From: Sphingobacterium siyangense
GTDB lineage: Bacteria; Bacteroidota; Bacteroidia; Sphingobacteriales; Sphingobacteriaceae
Length of the DNA: 63,382 bases
Assembly (NCBI RefSeq): GCF_007830445.1
Contig: NZ_VLKR01000032.1
Location: forward strand, 1 to 63,382
Direction of reading: 5' to 3'
The translations under genes and the position numbers were made by a program. Shown piece by piece: positions 17,039-25,993 of this stretch; positions within the stretch are counted from its first letter, which is position 1; every line of letters starts with the position of its first letter. The notes under the pieces were generated by a model, which saw nothing but the letters and a program-made list of their open reading frames with translations, did no database searches and was not told where the DNA came from.

Positions 17039-17927
17039 GCTGAGCTCCTTCCAGTCGTCTCAATATAAGACGAGATATTAAGTTAAAAACAAATATGATT
17101 ACAAACAGCAGCAACGCGGAGAACATTAATGCAGATTCATAGAGTGGAATTGACATCATTTCCCCAAAATTATTGGCTATTAATGCTGGAATTGGATATC
17201 CCGCATCAAATACCGAAGTCGGTACTTTTGCAACATTGCCACAGACCATCAATACCGCAATTGTTTCACCAAAGGCCCTAGATGTTGACAAAACAATTGC
17301 AGCCACAATCCCAGGTCTAGCTTTCTTCAGAATAACATGTTTGATGGTGTCCCATTTTGTCGCACCCAAGGATAGCGAAGCCGCTTTTAACTCATAGGGT
17401 ATCGTTTGAAGCACCTCTACCATAATAGAAATCATAATGGGAAAAATCATCACCGCTAATACAATTCCACCGGCAAGCACAGAATAACCCGATGTAACAA
17501 CCCCAAAGACGGGAGCTATATACAACTGAATTAAAGGCACAATAAATAACACACCCCAAACACCATAAAGAACCGGTGGTATTGCCGCTAAAATATTGAC
17601 CAACGGAAACATCATATTCTTTAAGGCATCCGAAGCATATTCAGTCAAATAAACAGCAGTCAGTATACAAAGCGGAATCGCAATAGCAAGAGAAATCAAG
17701 GTAACAGCAAGCGTACCTGCAATAAAAGGCAAAAAGCCAAACGACCCTTTCATTGGTGACCAAACCTTGTCGGTTAACAGTTGAAAGATATTACTATATT
17801 CAAATAACGGAATCGATTTTATGGTTAAACCAACTGCAATAATCACCACAACTGAAAGTGAAATCAGTAAGAGGAGCAAAGTGGATCGCTTGACCAGTGT
17901 ATCTTTAACGAGACGAGTATTTAGCAT
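17031..17927 (-). CDS. pstC: Phosphate ABC transporter permease PstC
   Basis: 298 residues with six to seven hydrophobic segments. The EAA-type loop reads ELKAASLSLGATKWDTIKHVILKKARPGIVAAIVLSTSRAFGETIAVLMVCGN, with the Arg/Glu pair (RAFGET) important for phosphate movement in PstC. It starts 1 nt after the pstS-like stop. Inner-membrane partner of PstA. Confidence 0.93.
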   Translation of the reverse strand: MLNTRLVKDTLVKRSTLLLLLISLSVVVIIAVGLTIKSIPLFEYSNIFQLLTDKVWSPMKGSFGFLPFIAGTLAVTLISLAIAIPLCILTAVYLTEYASDALKNMMFPLVNILAAIPPVLYGVWGVLFIVPLIQLYIAPVFGVVTSGYSVLAGGIVLAVMIFPIMISIMVEVLQTIPYELKAASLSLGATKWDTIKHVILKKARPGIVAAIVLSTSRAFGETIAVLMVCGNVAKVPTSVFDAGYPIPALIANNFGEMMSIPLYESALMFSALLLFVIIFVFNLISRLILRRLEGAQHG

Positions 17928-17928
17928 G

Positions 17929-18900
17929 CTATAACTTATTAAGTTCTTCTTTTATCAGTGTTTCATTTAGTGGGACATAACCATTTTCAAGGAGTTGCGA
18001 TTGCGCCTGTTTCTGGAGCACAAAAGAAATAAACTCCTTCAACAGAAGGGATTCGGTTTTATTACGCGTTACAAAGGTTAATTCTCTTGAAGGTGGAGCA
18101 GGATATTTCACCGTAGCAACGGCCTCAGTCAAATTAGATAGTGTACCATAAAACTGCTCATCATCTTCAACATGTCCATTTTTATTCAGATCCAAAGGAA
18201 CAACAGCAATACGGTCAAAGACCTTGTTAGTTTTTAGATTATAAACGTAGTTAATGTTATTGAATCCAATCCCATTGATATCATCCTTAATAGCTTGGGC
18301 AATCCCGGGGTCACCAAAAATGCCAATACCTTGCAGATCTTCCTGCTTATGACCAAAAAATTTGGCCCATGTTTCAGCTGCTCCAGCGGCATCGGAACGC
18401 ACATACACGTTGATAGGATCCGCTGTAAACTGAGAATCGATCTCTTTCCAGGTCTTAAACTTTCGATTCACAAAAATATTCAGCAATTCTTCGCGACTCA
18501 AACCACGCTTCAAAATAGCAGGATAATTAGGGTTCTCAGGATTAATTGTACAGATAACAGCATCTTTTGCAACAATAATCGGAACAGCTCCTTTTTTTAT
18601 TTCTTGCTCATGCAGATCTCTCGACACCATCCCGATATCAACCATCCCTGTAAGAACATCTGCAATCCCTTTTCCAGCACCTCCAGCTGAAATATTGAAG
18701 CGAACATTCGGGTGTATTTTTTTAAAATCTTCACTCCAAACCACTGCCAAAGGATAAAGGGCAAATGCACCGGACAAAGAAATATTCCCTTCAAAACCAT
18801 GTTCCTTGCTGTAACCATTTTTAACTTTCGGCGCACAGGAAGTCATTTTAAATACGATTACACAGCTTAAAATCAGAACTATAAAACACTTTCTCATCAT
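17929..18900 (-). CDS. pstS: Phosphate-binding lipoprotein PstS-like
   Basis: 323 residues; the start may be either of two adjacent Met codons (18900 or 18897). Signal peptide with lipobox TSC (Cys at about 22), so it should be anchored to the outer face of a membrane. The phosphate-binding fold shows NISLSGAFALYPLAVVW, NISAGGAGKGIADVLTGMVDIGMVSR (phosphate loop) and VYVRSDAAGAAETW. It captures periplasmic phosphate for PstCAB. First gene of the operon, divergent from the sulfite reductase gene. No phoU or two-component system is in the window. Confidence 0.9.
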   Translation of the reverse strand: MMRKCFIVLILSCVIVFKMTSCAPKVKNGYSKEHGFEGNISLSGAFALYPLAVVWSEDFKKIHPNVRFNISAGGAGKGIADVLTGMVDIGMVSRDLHEQEIKKGAVPIIVAKDAVICTINPENPNYPAILKRGLSREELLNIFVNRKFKTWKEIDSQFTADPINVYVRSDAAGAAETWAKFFGHKQEDLQGIGIFGDPGIAQAIKDDINGIGFNNINYVYNLKTNKVFDRIAVVPLDLNKNGHVEDDEQFYGTLSNLTEAVATVKYPAPPSRELTFVTRNKTESLLLKEFISFVLQKQAQSQLLENGYVPLNETLIKEELNKL

Positions 18901-18944
18901 TACACCTAAAAGTCTACAGGTTTTGTATATTAAATTTTATAGGG

Positions 18945-18952
18945 CAAATATA
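18945..18952 (-). promoter_or_regulatory. Putative -7 box of the pst operon
   Basis: Minus-strand TATATTTG fits TAnnTTTG, 45 nt upstream of the pstS start. No -33 box or Pho-box-like repeat is obvious. Confidence 0.35.
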
Positions 18953-18994
18953 TATTAATTTGGTAGATATTATAGAATATTAAAAAAATATTTT

Positions 18995-19002
18995 TACATT
19001 TG
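18995..19002 (+). promoter_or_regulatory. Putative -7 box of the sulfate-assimilation operon
   Basis: TACATTTG fits TAnnTTTG, 43 nt upstream of the reductase ATG. It is divergent from, and about 45 bp away from, the putative pst box. No clear -33 box. Confidence 0.35.
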
Positions 19003-19045
19003 ACCTCGAGAAAAGAATACTAAATCAATAGATTTTATTTGTTAT

Positions 19046-21151
19046 ATGCAAAGCTTCCGCACAGAATTAGAAAACCCAATCGTGGAAAAGGAAATTATCG
19101 AACTTGAAAAAAAGATTCGATTGTTCCATGAGGGCAAAATTGCCGACGAGAAATTTAGATCGTTGCGTTTGGCTAGGGGGGTATATGGACAAAGACAACC
19201 TGGAGTTCAAATGGTTCGTATAAAACTTCCATTTGGAAAGGTTACGTTTAAGCAATTGAACAAAATTGCAGCGATATCAGACGAATACGCAAGCCGCAAC
19301 CTGCACCTGACCACACGTCAAGATATACAGATTCATTACGTTAGTCTTGACCGTACACCAGAACTTTGGTCCAAATTAGCTGAAGACGATATTACATTAC
19401 GTGAAGCTTGTGGGAATACAGTCCGTAATGTCACCGCGTCTCCAAGTTCAGGAATCGATCCAAAGGAGCCTTTTGATGTTTCGCCATATGCTCAGGCAAC
19501 TTTTGAATATTTTTTGCGCAATCCAGTATGTGCGGAAATGGGAAGAAAATTCAAAATGTCATTTTCTGCCAGTGATGAAGACACTGCATTTTCCTATATT
19601 CATGACCTTGGTTTTATTCCAAAACTAAAAGTTGTCAATGGTGTGGAAACGAGGGGTTTTAAAGTGCTATTGGGTGGGGGATTGGGATCTCAGCCTTTCT
19701 TAGCATCAGTAACAAGTGAGTTTCTACCAGAAGATGAACTGATCCCTTATATAGAAGCTACACTTCGTGTCTTTGATCGTTATGGTGAAAGAAATAACCG
19801 CAATAAAGCTCGATTCAAATACCTTATTCAGAAATTAGGGTTGGAAGAAGTGCTAAATTTAATTGAAGCCGAAAAAATTGCGACGAAGGTGAAAAGCTAT
19901 CCGATCGACCGAACCAAAATCGAACAGCCATTACCACCAGATGACAGCCGGCTATCTACTATTGATCTAGATAGCGATTTAAACTATCAGGTCTGGAAGG
20001 GCACCAATACATTCGCGCAAAAACAAGATGGATATTATGGTGTTTATGTGCGGGTATCCACGGGGGATATTGGTACAGATAAATCTCGCGCGTTGGTTGC
20101 TGGTCTGAACAATTTGGTCGCTGACGATATCCGTATCACGCAAAACCAAAGCTTACTGCTAAAATACGCAACAGAAAAGTCACTGCCACATATCTATCAA
20201 TTACTTAAATCTTTGGATCTAGCTCAGGTCGGTTTTGATAGTACAGCAGATGTAACAACTTGCCCTGGTACGGACACCTGCAATCTAGGTATCTCAAACA
20301 GTACCGAAATGGCTCGGGTTATTGAATCTTATATCGCTGAATTTCACCAAGATTTTGTCTTTAATCGTGATTTAAAAATCAAAATTTCTGGTTGTATGAA
20401 TTCTTGCGGGCAACATGGTCTGGCACATATTGGCTTTCATGGTAGTTCCGTCAAAGCGGAGGGCAAAGTGGTTCCTGCAGCACAAGTTATGCTTGGCGGT
20501 GGAACAATTGGCAATGGTGAAGGGCGTGTTGCAGAGCGTATTATCAAAGTACCAACAAAAAGAGTTCTACATGTTGTCGAATGGGTGCTAAATGATTATA
20601 AAAAAAATGCGGAAGCAAATGAAAATTTCCATGCTTACTACGACAGACAAAGTAAGAATTACTTTTATAATCTTTTAAAACCGCTATCGGATCTGACCAA
20701 TCTTGCTGAAGACGAATTTGTCGACTGGGGGCATGAAGGAACGTTCCAAACGGCAATCGGGGTTGGCGAGTGTGCGGGTGTCGTTATTGACTTGGTTGCT
20801 ACGTTGATCTATGAGGCGGAAGAAAAGTTACAATGGGCAAATGAAACATTTCAAGAATCCAAATTCTCTGATGCAATTTATCATGCCTATAATGCCTTTG
20901 TACAAGCAGCAAAAGCCCTATTATTGGATAAGGGAGTTAGCGCAAGTACACAAAATATCGTAATCAACGAATTCCAAACGCATTTTGTGGAAACAGGTGA
21001 ATATAATTTTGACCAAACGTTTCCGGAATTAGTCTTACAGATGAGTAAAAATGAACCAACGGAGCATTTTGCAATTAACTATCTTCAGGAAGCAACGAAG
21101 TTTATCAATGAAGTCTATCAACGCAAAAATTTAAAACCAGTATTGGTATAG
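19046..21151 (+). CDS. Siroheme sulfite/nitrite-type reductase fused to a HEPN domain
   Basis: 701 residues. Residues 1-about 560 form a siroheme/4Fe-4S reductase of two ferredoxin-like halves. Siroheme-pocket segments are LHLTTRQDIQIHYV and ACGNTVRNV, and the cluster cysteines are Cys406, Cys412, Cys450 and Cys454 (CPGTDTC and CMNSC). Residues about 588-695 are a helical HEPN domain (AEEKLQWANETFQESKFSDAIYHAY) lacking an R-x4-6-H RNase motif. By context it reduces sulfite to sulfide. It heads a cluster with both siroheme genes, cysH and cysDN. No flavoprotein subunit is adjacent, so ferredoxin is the likely donor. Confidence 0.88.
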   Translation: MQSFRTELENPIVEKEIIELEKKIRLFHEGKIADEKFRSLRLARGVYGQRQPGVQMVRIKLPFGKVTFKQLNKIAAISDEYASRNLHLTTRQDIQIHYVSLDRTPELWSKLAEDDITLREACGNTVRNVTASPSSGIDPKEPFDVSPYAQATFEYFLRNPVCAEMGRKFKMSFSASDEDTAFSYIHDLGFIPKLKVVNGVETRGFKVLLGGGLGSQPFLASVTSEFLPEDELIPYIEATLRVFDRYGERNNRNKARFKYLIQKLGLEEVLNLIEAEKIATKVKSYPIDRTKIEQPLPPDDSRLSTIDLDSDLNYQVWKGTNTFAQKQDGYYGVYVRVSTGDIGTDKSRALVAGLNNLVADDIRITQNQSLLLKYATEKSLPHIYQLLKSLDLAQVGFDSTADVTTCPGTDTCNLGISNSTEMARVIESYIAEFHQDFVFNRDLKIKISGCMNSCGQHGLAHIGFHGSSVKAEGKVVPAAQVMLGGGTIGNGEGRVAERIIKVPTKRVLHVVEWVLNDYKKNAEANENFHAYYDRQSKNYFYNLLKPLSDLTNLAEDEFVDWGHEGTFQTAIGVGECAGVVIDLVATLIYEAEEKLQWANETFQESKFSDAIYHAYNAFVQAAKALLLDKGVSASTQNIVINEFQTHFVETGEYNFDQTFPELVLQMSKNEPTEHFAINYLQEATKFINEVYQRKNLKPVLV

Positions 21152-21163
21152 GAGGGAATAGGT

Positions 21164-21922
21164 ATGTCAATAAAAGCAAAAGTAACATTGGTAGGAGCAG
21201 GTCCGGGTGACCCGGATCTGATCAGCCTAAAGGGCATCAAAGCAATAGAAAAAGCAGATGTCATTTTATACGATGCCTTGGTGAATGAAGAATTACTGGA
21301 TTACGCACAGGCTGAATGCATCAAGATATATGTTGGAAAACGAGCAGAACAACTCTCTACTTCACAGGATGAAATTAATCGCCTTTTGGTTGATTATGCC
21401 TTAAACTATGGCCATGTGGTCCGTCTAAAAGGTGGTGATCCATTTGTTTTTGGTCGTGGTGGAGAAGAAATTGATTACGTACAACAATACGGTATTGAAA
21501 CTGCAGTTGTACCGGGTATTTCCTCCGCAATTGGGCTTACCGGACTACAACAACTTCCATTAACTTACCGGGGAATCAGTGAGAGCTTTTGGGTCATCAC
21601 AGGCTCCAAATCGGATGGCTCACTATCAACAGATCTTTATCTGGCGGCAGAATCCAAGGCCACCGTCGTTGTCTTGATGGGCTATGGAAAATTGGCAGAG
21701 ATCGTGGAAATTTACCGTCAAAGAAATCTTCACAATTTACCAATAGCCTTGATTCAAAATGGTTCATTGCCTAATGAAAAGGTTGTACTGGGTACTATCG
21801 ATAATATTCTTGATGAATCAACTGAGAAAAGGGTCGGTGTACCAGCGATTATTGTAATCGGCGAGGTCGTTGCCAAGCATCGTTCATTCCAGAACATTAA
21901 AGAAAAAGCTTTAGCTTTATAG
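21164..21922 (+). CDS. cobA: Uroporphyrinogen-III C-methyltransferase (SUMT)
   Basis: 252 residues, a stand-alone SUMT. GAGPGDPDLISLKGIKAIEKADVILYDALV is the standard N-terminal signature, and VRLKGGDPFVFGRGGEE the SAM site; VVPGISSAIG and GYGKLAEI follow. It makes precorrin-2 from uroporphyrinogen III, the first step to siroheme. It lies 12 nt behind the reductase gene. Unusually for this genome, a clear Shine-Dalgarno-like GGAGGG (21151-21156) precedes its ATG. Confidence 0.95.
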   Translation: MSIKAKVTLVGAGPGDPDLISLKGIKAIEKADVILYDALVNEELLDYAQAECIKIYVGKRAEQLSTSQDEINRLLVDYALNYGHVVRLKGGDPFVFGRGGEEIDYVQQYGIETAVVPGISSAIGLTGLQQLPLTYRGISESFWVITGSKSDGSLSTDLYLAAESKATVVVLMGYGKLAEIVEIYRQRNLHNLPIALIQNGSLPNEKVVLGTIDNILDESTEKRVGVPAIIVIGEVVAKHRSFQNIKEKALAL

Positions 21923-21924
21923 AT

Positions 21925-22503
21925 ATGAACCAGCTATTTCCAATATTCGTCAAACTAAATCAAATTGACACCTTACTTGTTGGAGGCGGGAAAGTTGCAT
22001 TGGAAAAATTTCAGGCTTTAATTTCCAATGATCAGAAATTAAGACTCACCATTGTGACTAGGGAAATCATCCCAGAATTTGAGGAACTATTGCAAAATTA
22101 CGCACAAATTCAGCTCTACATTCGCCCATTTACACCAGATGACCTTACCGACAAACAACTTGTCATTGCAGCAACCAATAACATAGAGCTTAACGAGCAG
22201 TTGCGTAATCTAACAACGCAAAATAACATCCTATTTAATGCTGCGGACAAACCCGACTTATGCGACTTCTATCTGGGATCCATTGTAAAAAAAGGCGACC
22301 TGAAAATAGCCATTTCCACCAATGGTAAATCACCAACAATTGCCAAAAGGGTGAAAGAACTATTAAATGACCTGCTACCTGAGGAAATTGACGAAACACT
22401 GTCACTCATGAGTACTTATCGAGAGCAGCTTAGAGGAGATTTCGAATACAAAGTAAAGCAGTTGAACGAGCATACCAAAAATATATTACGTTATGAACGT
22501 TAA
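21925..22503 (+). CDS. Precorrin-2 dehydrogenase / sirohydrochlorin ferrochelatase (CysG N-domain type)
   Basis: 192 residues, matching the N-terminal half of CysG or yeast Met8p. A NAD-binding Rossmann start (TLLVGGGKVALEKFQALI) is followed by VIAATNNIELNEQ and NAADKPDLCDFYLGSIVKKGDLKIAISTNGKSPTIAKRVKE, the family core. It oxidises precorrin-2 and may insert iron to give siroheme. It starts 2 nt after cobA and overlaps cysH by 11 nt. Together with cobA it supplies siroheme to the reductase upstream. Confidence 0.93.
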   Translation: MNQLFPIFVKLNQIDTLLVGGGKVALEKFQALISNDQKLRLTIVTREIIPEFEELLQNYAQIQLYIRPFTPDDLTDKQLVIAATNNIELNEQLRNLTTQNNILFNAADKPDLCDFYLGSIVKKGDLKIAISTNGKSPTIAKRVKELLNDLLPEEIDETLSLMSTYREQLRGDFEYKVKQLNEHTKNILRYER

Positions 22504-23188
22504 GAAAATTAAAGAAATTATTGGCGAAAAAAAAGGAGTGGAGCTCTTACAAACAATAGCATCACTATTTCCTAATGAGGTAGTTTTTTCGACCTCTTTC
22601 GGTATTGAGGATCAAGTAATCACGGAATGGATCGGTAAAAATAGTATCAATATCGAAATATTCACGCTGGATACTGGACGACTGTTCAAAGAAACCTATT
22701 CCCTGTGGAGCCGTACCTTGGAGCGTTATCAATTGCACATCAAAACCTATACTGCTGATACAACATTGTTGGAAGATTTTATCAGCAGAAAAGGCCCAAA
22801 TTCCTTCTATGAGTCGGTTGAGAATCGGAAGGAATGTTGTAGGATAAGGAAAATTGAACCTTTACAACGTGCGATTAAAGGAAAAAAAATTTGGGTAACG
22901 GGCATCCGATCAGATCAATCCATCAATCGCCACGATATGGACTTTATCGAATACGATGAAGCAAACCAAATCATCAAAATCCATCCTTTATTTGACTGGA
23001 CTTTTGAGGAAGTAAAAAAGTATTGTAAAGAACAATATATCCCTTACAATGTGCTGCACGACAAGGGTTTCCCAAGTATCGGTTGTCAACCTTGTACAAG
23101 AGCGGTACAAGAAGGAGAGGACTTCCGCGCTGGTAGATGGTGGTGGGAAGATCAAAGTAAAAAAGAATGTGGTTTGCACGGTGTTTAA
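22493..23188 (+). CDS. cysH: Phosphoadenylyl-/adenylyl-sulfate reductase, 4Fe-4S type
   Basis: 231 residues. PP-loop start STSFGIEDQVI; the two cysteine pairs of the 4Fe-4S class are ECCRIRK (Cys115-Cys116) and GCQPC (Cys198-Cys201). The C-terminal KKECGLH carries the catalytic Cys226. This cysteine set marks enzymes that use APS directly, so sulfate is likely reduced without a PAPS step, consistent with no cysC here. It overlaps the preceding gene by 11 nt. Confidence 0.94.
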   Translation: MNVKKIKEIIGEKKGVELLQTIASLFPNEVVFSTSFGIEDQVITEWIGKNSINIEIFTLDTGRLFKETYSLWSRTLERYQLHIKTYTADTTLLEDFISRKGPNSFYESVENRKECCRIRKIEPLQRAIKGKKIWVTGIRSDQSINRHDMDFIEYDEANQIIKIHPLFDWTFEEVKKYCKEQYIPYNVLHDKGFPSIGCQPCTRAVQEGEDFRAGRWWWEDQSKKECGLHGV

Positions 23189-23247
23189 TCATAAAATAGC
23201 GAAGCAGAAACCCAAATTCATTAAATCAAATTTTATTATTTCAGAGA

Positions 23248-24138
23248 ATGGACTATTTAGATCATTTAGAAGCGGAAGCAATATATATTTTAAGAGAGGT
23301 AGCCGGACAATTTGAAAAACCAGCGCTATTATTCTCTGGTGGTAAGGACTCGATTACACTTGTTCACTTGGCAAAAAAAGCATTTAGACCGGGTAAATTT
23401 CCTTTCCCATTAGTTCACATTGACACTGGTCACAATTTTCCCGAAACAATCACTTTCAGGGATTCTCTGATTGAAGATATAGGAGAAAAACTTATTGTTG
23501 GTTATGTTCAAGACAGCATTGATCAAGGGAAAGTTGTTGAACAAAAGGGAAAAAATGCAAGTCGAAATGCCTTGCAGACGGTTACCTTACTCGATACAAT
23601 CTCAAAACATGGTTTTGACGCTTGTATCGGTGGCGCACGTAGGGACGAAGAAAAAGCCCGTGCCAAGGAAAGAATCTTCTCAGTGCGTGACGAATTTGGA
23701 CAATGGGATCCCAAACGCCAAAGACCCGAGCTGTGGAGCATCTTTAATGGCAAAATAAATAAAGGTGAAAATGTACGCGTGTTTCCCATTTCAAACTGGA
23801 CCGAGCTCGATGTTTGGAATTATATTAAACGCGAACAGATCGCATTGCCATCTATCTATTTCAGCCATGAACGGGAGGTTATTACCCGAAATGGGCAATT
23901 GATGGCTGCAGCCTCATTCTTAAATATCGATGCAGAGGATAATATAGAACGTAAATCTGTACGTTTCAGAACTGTGGGTGACATGACTTGTACAGCAGCG
24001 GTAGATTCAACGGCAACTGAGCTAGATGATATTATCGCTGAGATCAAGGCCTCAACGGTAAGTGAACGTGGCGCCAGAATGGACGATAAGGTATCGGAAG
24101 CAGCTATGGAAGAACGCAAAAAACAAGGATACTTTTAA
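23248..24138 (+). CDS. cysD: Sulfate adenylyltransferase subunit 2
   Basis: 296 residues, full length. PP-loop ATP pyrophosphatase with ALLFSGGKDSITLVHLAKKAF, HIDTGHNFPETI and GGARRDEEKARAKER, all conserved in CysD. It makes APS from ATP and sulfate, powered by the GTPase CysN. 59 nt behind cysH and 29 nt ahead of cysN. Confidence 0.97.
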   Translation: MDYLDHLEAEAIYILREVAGQFEKPALLFSGGKDSITLVHLAKKAFRPGKFPFPLVHIDTGHNFPETITFRDSLIEDIGEKLIVGYVQDSIDQGKVVEQKGKNASRNALQTVTLLDTISKHGFDACIGGARRDEEKARAKERIFSVRDEFGQWDPKRQRPELWSIFNGKINKGENVRVFPISNWTELDVWNYIKREQIALPSIYFSHEREVITRNGQLMAAASFLNIDAEDNIERKSVRFRTVGDMTCTAAVDSTATELDDIIAEIKASTVSERGARMDDKVSEAAMEERKKQGYF

Positions 24139-24167
24139 TTCAAATCAAATACCTGATATTGACAACA

Positions 24168-25412
24168 ATGAATATATTGAAATTTATAACGGCCGGTTCT
24201 GTAGATGATGGTAAAAGTACCTTGATTGGCCGATTACTATACGATACAAACTCCATTTTGGATGACCAATTGGAAGCTATACAACGTGCCAACCGTAAAA
24301 ATGACGACGGAACAGTAGACTTGGCCATATTGACTGATGGACTTAAAGCTGAACGCGAACAAGGGATAACAATCGACGTAGCATATAAATATTTTCAGAC
24401 CGAACACCGAAAATATATTATAGCCGATGCTCCAGGACATATCCAATACACCAGAAACATGGTAACTGGCGCGTCCAATTCGGATCTTATAATCATTTTG
24501 GTTGACGCACGTAAAGGTGTAATAGAGCAAACAAAACGCCATTCTTTCATTGCTAAATTATTGGCCATGAAACAAGTTTTGGTTTGCATAAACAAGATGG
24601 ATATGGTCGATTATAGCGCTTCTATTTTCGAACAGATCAAAGCCGATTATTTAACTTTAGCGACCAATCTCGGACTTAAGGATATTGATTTCATACCAGT
24701 TTCAGCCTTAAAAGGAGACAATATTGTCCATAAGTCCGAAAGAATGAGTTGGTATGCAGGCGAATCTTTATTGGATTACCTAGAAAATGTGGAAATTCAC
24801 GAACAGGAAGCAGCCAGCTGGCGGTTTCCCGTCCAATGGGTTGTAAGACCGCAAACAGATGATTTGCACGATTATAGAGGTTATGCAGGCCGCGTACTAG
24901 GAGAGGGATTAACGGTTGGTGACCAGGTTATTGTTTATCCAGCAGAAACATATAGTACAATTCAAGCGATTGAATTAAACGGACAACAACTTCAACGGGC
25001 TGAAAACGGACAATCTGTTATTGTACACCTCAGTGATGATGTTGATATTAGTCGTGGCGATACCATTACGAGTGTAGAACATCCACCAAAGTTTGAGCGT
25101 AATATTCAAGCAAATTTATGTTGGTTCGACAATAAACCTTTGGATACAACACAAGTGTATCTTGTCCAAAGTCACAGTAAATTAACCAAAGTTAAGATCG
25201 TAGATGTGTTGTATAAATTTGATATCAATACACAGGAAAAAATATACCACGACCCGATCAAACTAAATGATATTGGTCGAATAACCCTTAAATCTGCAGA
25301 GAATCTAGTATTTGATTTACAGCAGGAAAATGCCGCAAATTCTCAAGCCATTGTTATTGATCCGCGGACAAATTTAACAGTCGGCGCATTGATGATCCAA
25401 GCTGTCGACTAA
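24168..25412 (+). CDS. cysN: Sulfate adenylyltransferase subunit 1 (GTPase)
   Basis: 414 residues from the ATG at 24168; an in-frame TTG nine bases upstream is possible but needless. EF-Tu-like GTPase: G1 GSVDDGKST, G3 DAPGHIQYTRNM, G4 NKMDMVD, then two beta-barrel domains. About 415 residues is the length of CysN without a fused CysC kinase, which agrees with the APS-type CysH. It is the last gene of the sulfate cluster and is followed by a terminator. Confidence 0.96.
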   Translation: MNILKFITAGSVDDGKSTLIGRLLYDTNSILDDQLEAIQRANRKNDDGTVDLAILTDGLKAEREQGITIDVAYKYFQTEHRKYIIADAPGHIQYTRNMVTGASNSDLIIILVDARKGVIEQTKRHSFIAKLLAMKQVLVCINKMDMVDYSASIFEQIKADYLTLATNLGLKDIDFIPVSALKGDNIVHKSERMSWYAGESLLDYLENVEIHEQEAASWRFPVQWVVRPQTDDLHDYRGYAGRVLGEGLTVGDQVIVYPAETYSTIQAIELNGQQLQRAENGQSVIVHLSDDVDISRGDTITSVEHPPKFERNIQANLCWFDNKPLDTTQVYLVQSHSKLTKVKIVDVLYKFDINTQEKIYHDPIKLNDIGRITLKSAENLVFDLQQENAANSQAIVIDPRTNLTVGALMIQAVD

Positions 25413-25453
25413 CAAAGACGATTAATCGTAAATATTCAACCTAAATATTTTTT

Positions 25454-25483
25454 AAGGAACTCAGACAATGTTTGGGTTCCTTT
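25454..25483 (+). terminator. Terminator of the sulfate-assimilation operon
   Basis: AAGGAACTC pairs with GGGTTCCTT (one G-U), followed by TTTATATTT. Confidence 0.75.
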
Positions 25484-25904
25484 TATATTTACTGTAGTAC
25501 AAAAGCAGAGACAATTATTACAACCAACATCCCAGTATTCGGCTTATTATTAAAAACTGTTGATTTACAAAAATACTATTGAATCAATATAAAAGGAGAG
25601 TATTCAAAACATCTATTTAACATAATATAAATTATAAATAACTAATATACAAAAAGGATTTAGGCCTCCGAGTTAAAACTAAGCTAAAATATTTGCCAAA
25701 TAATCATAAAAAAGCGTTAGATGTTAGATATTTTATAATTATTAGCTCTATTTCAATCTATTTTATCAAAACAGAATCATTTTCGTTTTTCAATAATAAA
25801 AATCGAACAAAATACAGTCAATTTATCACTACACACACATTTCACCAATGAATCGTCTATTTTAAACGAAAAATATAAAATATGAAATTTCATTAAAACA
25901 GATT

Positions 25905-25931
25905 AATATTTGTAAATAATTAACAAATATT
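25905..25931. promoter_or_regulatory. Inverted repeat upstream of gdhA, possible operator
   Basis: AATATTTGT (25905-25913) and ACAAATATT (25923-25931) are exact complements around a 9-bp spacer. The right arm overlaps the putative -33 TTG of gdhA, the position of a repressor or activator site. Confidence 0.4.
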
Positions 25932-25960
25932 GGTTTTTCATTAAAAAATACATAAATTAG
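25930..25960 (+). promoter_or_regulatory. Putative gdhA promoter
   Basis: TTG (25930-25932), a 20-nt spacer, then TAAATTAG (25953-25960), one mismatch from TAnnTTTG; the ATG is 33 nt further on. Confidence 0.4.
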
Positions 25961-25993
25961 TGCCAGCCAAAGGGAAATTTTACTAATTAAAAC

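Larger units (their letters stand above)
25484..25993 (+). other. AT-rich region upstream of gdhA
   Basis: About 510 bp of very AT-rich DNA with no credible reading frame and no RNA gene that I recognise. The distal part holds a 9-bp inverted repeat and a putative promoter, listed separately. The length suggests regulation of gdhA by bound factors, or loss of a former gene. Confidence 0.5.
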
